From assembly GCF_000142905.1 (NCBI RefSeq), contig NW_013657671.1, forward strand, positions 121,784 to 185,783: a DNA stretch of 64,000 nt. Direction: 5' to 3'. Shown here one piece after another: positions 59,517-64,000 of this stretch; position 1 is the stretch's first letter; the number at the start of each line of letters is the position of its first letter. A program made the translations under genes and the position numbers. The DNA is from Thecamonas trahens ATCC 50062 (taxonomy: Eukaryota > Apusozoa > Apusomonadida > Apusomonadidae). Below the pieces are notes generated by a model. The model ran no database searches, was not told the origin of the DNA, and worked only from the letters and a program-made list of their open reading frames with translations.

Positions 59517-61346
59517 CTACATGTGCGACACTGGCCCATATTCATGCGCCCCGCCATTGTAGAGGATGAACGCGTCTTCGGGCGAGCCGTACATGGCCAG
59601 CCAGTCCCAGCCGTGACCATCAGGCTCGGCTACCGCTGGCAGTGGCGACGGGACGCACGCGTGCCTATCGTGCGGCTCGCGGGCGCAGCACGGCTCGCGT
59701 GGCAGGTACCAAATCACATGATCGGTGACTCCTGACGGTGTGAGCGCGGCAGCGAGTGAGCCGGCTTTGTCAAACTGCTCCAGGTAGTTGCTCCCGTACG
59801 CCCTGCTGAAGATGCGATCCTGCTCGGCCACGGCCGTGGCGTAGACATGGCCCGCGAGACCATGTTCCAGCAAGCTCTTTGCGTTGTCAAGGAGCATGCC
59901 AGCTTCGGCGACACCGGCAAATCCAAACTCGTTCTGGACTGCTTGCGGCGTCTCGAGCCCCGCAATGCGATGAAGGCAACTCTGCATCGTCGGCGGAAAG
60001 TCGGCGTAGTCGTCGGGCGCGCCAGCCGCGATCACCTCCGGCGGCGCAATCCAGCAGCGGTAGTCGAGACCGCGAATCTCATGGACCCCCTTATCTGGCT
60101 TGCCACCCTTGCGAAAGATCCAGCCAAACGATGCGATCGCGTGCTTTTCACTCATCGGCAGGAACGAAGAGTCGATGGTCTGTGGCCGGAAGAAGCTCTG
60201 CTTGAGCGTCAGCTGAAAGCCGTCCAAGTTGTACAGGTCGAGCGTGCGCGGATGAATAAAGACATTTCCAGGATGCCGGTCGCGAAACGAGAGCAGCACG
60301 TCGCGCAGCATCATCAGCCGCAGCTGCCAGTCCTTGACGTGTGAGACGAGCGAGAAGAGAAAGCCGGTCTCCTGCACCTTGGACGACCGCATAAGGACGT
60401 CTAGCGAAGCCACCTCGCCAGGCATCTTTTCCACAAACGAGACACATCCCCACGCCGTACCATTGACGTCGACAAACGGGCCCACAAAGGAGCGCGGCGT
60501 CAGTTGATCCAGCCCGCACTGCTCCTCGACCTTGGTCACCGCCGCCACATACGGAATGTACTTGCCCCATCCGGACGCTCCAGGCTCACACCTGTCGTGA
60601 ACCGTCGCCGCCTCACGCTCCTTCTCCATGTCGTAAATCTTGGCCATTGCTCGCATCTCCTCCCGCCCGCACAGGGCCGCCAGCTGAGGCCCAAGCACGA
60701 CGTGGACTTCGAAGAACCTGTACTCGGACGGCCGAAAGTACTCGGACGCCCCGAGATCAATGTCGCCAAAAGTAGGCGACTGCGAAGTGACAAAGCGAGA
60801 TACTCTTCGCACGTAGTCGCCCTTCATACTCGTGTTGGCAAACACCATGCCCACGGGGCACTCGCCGATCACGCCGTCGACCATGGTGCCGGCAGGCCAG
60901 CTCCCATCAATCTCTACCCGGTCTTTGGGCACGTCGGCCCATCGGGTGTATTCTCGCTCAGCGAGCGGAATCTCCTCATCCAGTCTCCGCCTCTTGACAG
61001 CAGGCGGCGGAGGTGGCGGCAGCGGAGGCTGCGATCGTTCAGCCGCACCCAAACTTGTCATCAGTGAGCTCGAATGCGGCGGCGCAGAGCCGCTGCCGCC
61101 GGCGCCACGCTCAAACCGGGCTCGCTGCTGTCCAATCTGTATGTTGACGTCGTACTCGGTGCCTACATGCCACACCAACACACCGCCAAGGGCCATGGCA
61201 GCCACTGCCATGACAAGCACCGTCCACACGCGCCACATGGAGAGCTGCGACGCGCCGAGCTCGTCGACACGCGCATCTCCCAGAGCCGACACCCGCCTCT
61301 GCGCCTTGTCCAGCTTCTTCTGCGCTTGTCTATGCCCTGGACCCAT
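59517..61346 (-). CDS. Type II membrane protein with kinase-like catalytic-loop motif
   Basis: 609 residues from the ATG at 61346; the same frame is open to 61820, where it would overlap FANCI. Residues 1-36 are cytosolic; a single hydrophobic helix (about 38-60) acts as a signal anchor; the rest is luminal and includes many cysteines. A Pro-rich segment (around 110) precedes a folded region. Near residue 352 is LLSFRDRHPGNVFI followed by LDLYNLDGF, resembling the HxD...N loop and the DFG/DNG metal loop of divergent kinases such as secretory-pathway FAM20/FAM69-like or UbiB-like proteins. An ATP-binding Lys is not obvious. A luminal atypical kinase or pseudokinase is a hypothesis; no family is certain. 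Confidence 0.6.
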   Translation of the reverse strand: MGPGHRQAQKKLDKAQRRVSALGDARVDELGASQLSMWRVWTVLVMAVAAMALGGVLVWHVGTEYDVNIQIGQQRARFERGAGGSGSAPPHSSSLMTSLGAAERSQPPLPPPPPPAVKRRRLDEEIPLAEREYTRWADVPKDRVEIDGSWPAGTMVDGVIGECPVGMVFANTSMKGDYVRRVSRFVTSQSPTFGDIDLGASEYFRPSEYRFFEVHVVLGPQLAALCGREEMRAMAKIYDMEKEREAATVHDRCEPGASGWGKYIPYVAAVTKVEEQCGLDQLTPRSFVGPFVDVNGTAWGCVSFVEKMPGEVASLDVLMRSSKVQETGFLFSLVSHVKDWQLRLMMLRDVLLSFRDRHPGNVFIHPRTLDLYNLDGFQLTLKQSFFRPQTIDSSFLPMSEKHAIASFGWIFRKGGKPDKGVHEIRGLDYRCWIAPPEVIAAGAPDDYADFPPTMQSCLHRIAGLETPQAVQNEFGFAGVAEAGMLLDNAKSLLEHGLAGHVYATAVAEQDRIFSRAYGSNYLEQFDKAGSLAAALTPSGVTDHVIWYLPREPCCAREPHDRHACVPSPLPAVAEPDGHGWDWLAMYGSPEDAFILYNGGAHEYGPVSHM

Positions 61347-61480
61347 CCCTATGTCTCCTCGCCTCGGCAGCAGGAGCAAGTCTATGGGCGACTCTGTTGG
61401 GAGCACCGGAGGAGTGATGAGAGCGCTGCGAGGAGGCAGGTGCCCCAGCAGCAGCCGTCTCTTTGTCCATCGCGAACGAT

Positions 61481-61501
61481 CACGATCGCGATCGCGATCG
61501 C
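61481..61501. promoter_or_regulatory. GATCGC-type palindromic array in divergent promoter
   Basis: CACGATCGCGATCGCGATCG lies in the 214-nt gap between the kinase-like gene and FANCI, about 60-80 nt upstream of the FANCI ATG. It shares its core with 5241-5252 and 15438-15461. Confidence 0.45.
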
Positions 61502-61560
61502 TGTCGGCAAAGCGGCACCCGGCACACGGCACACTCGTCGCCGCCAACACCACCACCAGC

Positions 61561-64000
61561 ATGGCCACACTCGTGGACCTTGTTCCCCAAGTCACGTCGC
61601 TGCTGGCAGCATCCCAAGTGCATGGAGGCTCTCTGAGGCTTTCCACACTCAACTCGCAAGCCCCGTCGCAGACTACGCAGGCTCCCGAGGAACAGGACCG
61701 GCTGCGTGGTGCCGTCGCCGACGCTCTCGCCGCCGTCGACGACGATGGCCTTGCCTCGTTGCTTAGGGATAACATGACACCGGAAACCATCGGCAGCATG
61801 CTCCCACTGCTCAAGACCATCTTCTTTGGTACGTCGTTGGGGGGGGGGGCAGGGGGGAGGGGGGGGAGAGGGGGGAGAGGGGCTCGGCGACCGCCGCGGG
61901 GCCGAAACTACGACCTTTTTCGGACCAGCCAACTCACTCTTACCCCCTCTCGACTTTTCAGGCTGCGCCACGGCCTCGGACGCGTCTGTGGCGCGGCGGA
62001 CCGCAGTCTACACCACCATCATCAGCTGTTTTGCCGACGCGCGGCAGATGCTGGAGACCAAGGCCATCCAGGCGGTCATCTCGCTCCTGCTGGTCGAGCT
62101 GGAGCACTTTCCGCCGACGGCGCTCGTCGCGCTCCTCGACCACTACGCAGACCTCTTCCACGCCGGCGACGTCACTTGGGGTGCGGCGCTCGAGTTTGTG
62201 CCTGCGCTACTCTCCAATGTAGAGAGCCTCGCCGAGGTGCCCGGGCTCGGCATCTCGGGAGCTGAGTTCCAGTCTAACTTTGTCGGCAAGATCATCCGGG
62301 CGCCGCTGCCGCCGGTCATTGTCACCCCGCTCACCACCATGTTCAAGGACATCTCGCTTACCTCGCCTGACCTGCTCAAGGTCTTTGTCCGCATTTTTGA
62401 GCTCTTTCCGGCCCTGGAGATCCAGGAACTCCCTTCGCTTGTCTACCACCTGCTCCTCCTCGGCTCCAAGGGCCACCGCGCCTTCCTCCTCTCGTCGATC
62501 ATCAAGGCCTTTGACGCCCAGCCGCCTCACGCCCGTGACACCGCCGTCGAGTCTACTGTCGCGCTCCATGTCAACTTTGCCATGAAGCAGGATCTCAAGC
62601 TCGGCAAGGAGCTGCTCAAGGTGGCCAAGCGCGACACGCTGGCGCTCACTCCGTTTGCGCTCTCGCTCCTCCTCTCGTCGGCGCTCATCTCGCGGTTCGA
62701 GGAATCGGTTGTCGAGATTGTCAAGCACGGCTTGCTTGCGTCGGCCAAGGACGCCGCTGCCCGCAAGGCCTCGATCTGGCCGCTCCTGGTCGACGTTCCG
62801 CTCCCGCCGGTCTCGGACCTCGGCGCCGTCCTCGACACCGTTGTCGCCGCCACCACAGCAGGCTGGGACCTCCTCGTCCCACCACTGCTCAAAGTGGCGC
62901 TTGCGCTCTCGGACCTCACGCTGCGATCGGTCGGCTACTCGCGCGAGCTGCTCGCCCAGTGCCACGCTCGCGCCGCCGCCATGCTCACCACTCTGTTTGA
63001 GGCTCACGAGATGGCACGTGCGCCGCTGCTGGAGCAAGTCTTTGCCCGGGTCATCACCCTTGCCCCGTCGGCCGAGGCTAACATTGCCCTCCTCGCCACG
63101 CTCGTCGTCCGCAACCCATCGCGGTTCATTCCATTTGCCACAAAGGTCAAGGAGCTGGTCAACTACCTCTCGTACCTTAATCTCGCCACCGCCGCCGCCC
63201 TCATTGCCGCCCTCATTCCGCTCGCCTCGGTCCTGCCGTCGTTTCTGGACCATCTCATGCTTGTCCTCAAGAAAAGTTTGTTCAATCGCGAGCTCACCTC
63301 GCGGCTGGTGGCACTCTCGGGCTTTGTCGCCCTCCTCCGCGCCCTTTGCATCGACGAGACGCCAGCGAGCAACACCTCGCATGTCTCGACCGCCAGCTCG
63401 GCTACCGGGGCCGCGTCGCTCGATCTCTTCTCGTTCTCGCAAGCGCCGCCGATGAACAGCAACGGCGCCGCTGCCGCGCCCAGCACGCGCGCCGAGACCA
63501 ACCCCGACGACTTTCGGCTTGTCCTTCCCAACGGCCACGCCCTGGCGCTGGAGATCCTGGGCCATCTCAAGCGCTGCCTGACTCAACAATACGCCGTCCG
63601 CGCGCTTCTGTACGATGCCCTGCCCGAGGTTGCTGCCCGCGTTCCGGCGCTCGGCCAGGACGTGCTGGAGCTCCTCTACTTTCAGCTCTCCAAGTACTAC
63701 GTCAAGGCTTCAACCGGGCCGCCGCTCAACCTGGGTGGGGCGGTTGTCGTCAAGCCGGATGCCGAGTTGGTGGTGGTTGTCGACGACCTGCCGGGGCTCC
63801 TTCGCGCCGTGCGCAAGGCGCTCTCGGCCGTCGCCAAGCCCGATGGCGGCTTTGAGCGCGCCACCTTTGCCGCTGCGCTCTCGACCATGTTTGAGTCCAT
63901 TTGCGAGCGATCGGCTGCATGCAACGCCGAGGACTACGAGCTCGACAAGACGGCCAACTTTGATCCCGCAGTCGTGGCCGGTGCCGCCAACCACACTCGT
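61561..64000 (+). CDS. FANCI: FANCI, Fanconi anaemia ID2-complex subunit (5' part, two exons seen)
   Basis: Exon 1 at 61561-61828, a 133-nt intron (GTACGT...TTTTCAG, phase 1), and exon 2 from 61962 to the window edge with no stop: 769 codons, against about 1,330 in human FANCI. FANCI pairs with FANCD2 on DNA and is monoubiquitinated during interstrand cross-link repair and fork protection. Recognisable blocks: LPSLVYHLLLLGSKGHRAF, LVLKKSLFNRELTSRLVALSGF, LGHLKRCLTQQ, and ELDKTANFD near the end, all in the order of animal FANCI. The chain is helical (ARM/HEAT solenoid). The monoubiquitination lysine is not assigned. It shares a short divergent promoter with the kinase-like gene. Confidence 0.93.
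61829..61961 (+). other. Intron of FANCI
   Basis: 133 nt, donor GTACGT, acceptor CGACTTTTCAG, phase 1. It contains dense G-runs at 61838-61882 with G-quadruplex potential, followed by a pyrimidine tract. Confidence 0.9.

Noticed and set aside
61347-61820. 158-codon N-terminal extension of the kinase-like membrane protein
   Set aside because: It would overlap FANCI exon 1 on the other strand and begins antisense to it; the ATG at 61346 places a signal anchor near the N-terminus.
1-64000. CRISPR arrays, transposons, tRNA or rRNA genes
   Set aside because: Scanned for by eye. Repeats seen are microsatellites, minisatellites or coding repeats; no spacer-repeat pattern, transposase or cloverleaf was recognised. 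A tRNA scan would be decisive.

Overview
The window is GC-rich nuclear DNA of a unicellular, flagellated eukaryote. Genes are dense, mostly intron-poor, and carry rare GT-AG introns, usually 97-144 nt with outliers of 218 and 418 nt. IFT27, FANCI, an actinin-type protein, a mitochondrial pyruvate carrier and many very long coiled-coil proteins fit a free-living heterotrophic flagellate. An apusomonad such as Thecamonas is my best guess; this is inference from gene content and composition, not a database match.

Layout, left to right. 1-5.1 kb: a leucine-rich-repeat protein (+) and an EF-hand/PPP phosphatase (-). 5.5-13 kb: a KH-domain protein (+), a membrane thioredoxin (-) and a giant alpha-actinin-like protein (-). 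13.9-18.2 kb: glycerate kinase (+), a small coiled-coil protein (+), IFT27 (-, two exons) and an F-box-like protein (-). 18.5-24.3 kb: an amino-acid transporter (+), a coiled-coil protein (-), ataxin-10 (+) and an acidic coiled-coil protein (-). 25-34.3 kb: a disordered/coiled-coil protein (+), a protein with repeated F-x-P-x-I motifs (-), a charged RRxS-repeat protein (-) and a mitochondrial pyruvate carrier subunit (+, two exons). 34.3-37.7 kb: TRM6 (-) and a UBAC1-like protein (+). 37.7-53.2 kb: two enormous coiled-coil reading frames (-), which may be one gene of about 5,050 codons ending in PH-like and PDZ domains and containing one repeat-borne frameshift. 53.3-61.3 kb (all -): an aspartic protease (three exons), the nucleolar GTPase NOG2/GNL2, an ALDH3 with a CaaX end (two exons) and a type II membrane protein with a kinase-like motif. 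61.6-64 kb: the 5' part of FANCI (+), cut by the window edge.

The genes do not form a pathway. Themes are cytoskeleton and cilium (actinin, IFT27, giant coiled coils), RNA and ribosome biogenesis (TRM6, NOG2, KH protein), DNA repair (FANCI) and metabolism (GLYCTK, MPC, ALDH3). Convergent neighbours almost touch, with gaps from a 4-nt coding overlap to 51 nt at seven junctions. Divergent promoters are short and often contain G/C homopolymers, CA/TG microsatellites or a GATCGC-type palindrome.

Limits: start codons were taken as the first sensible ATG. Several upstream open extensions start only at GTG/TTG and were dropped. The 5' ends of the phosphatase, of the genes at 23.3-24.0 kb and 25.4 kb, and of the 31.9-32.7 kb gene are unresolved. 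I saw no tRNA, rRNA, transposon or CRISPR array.
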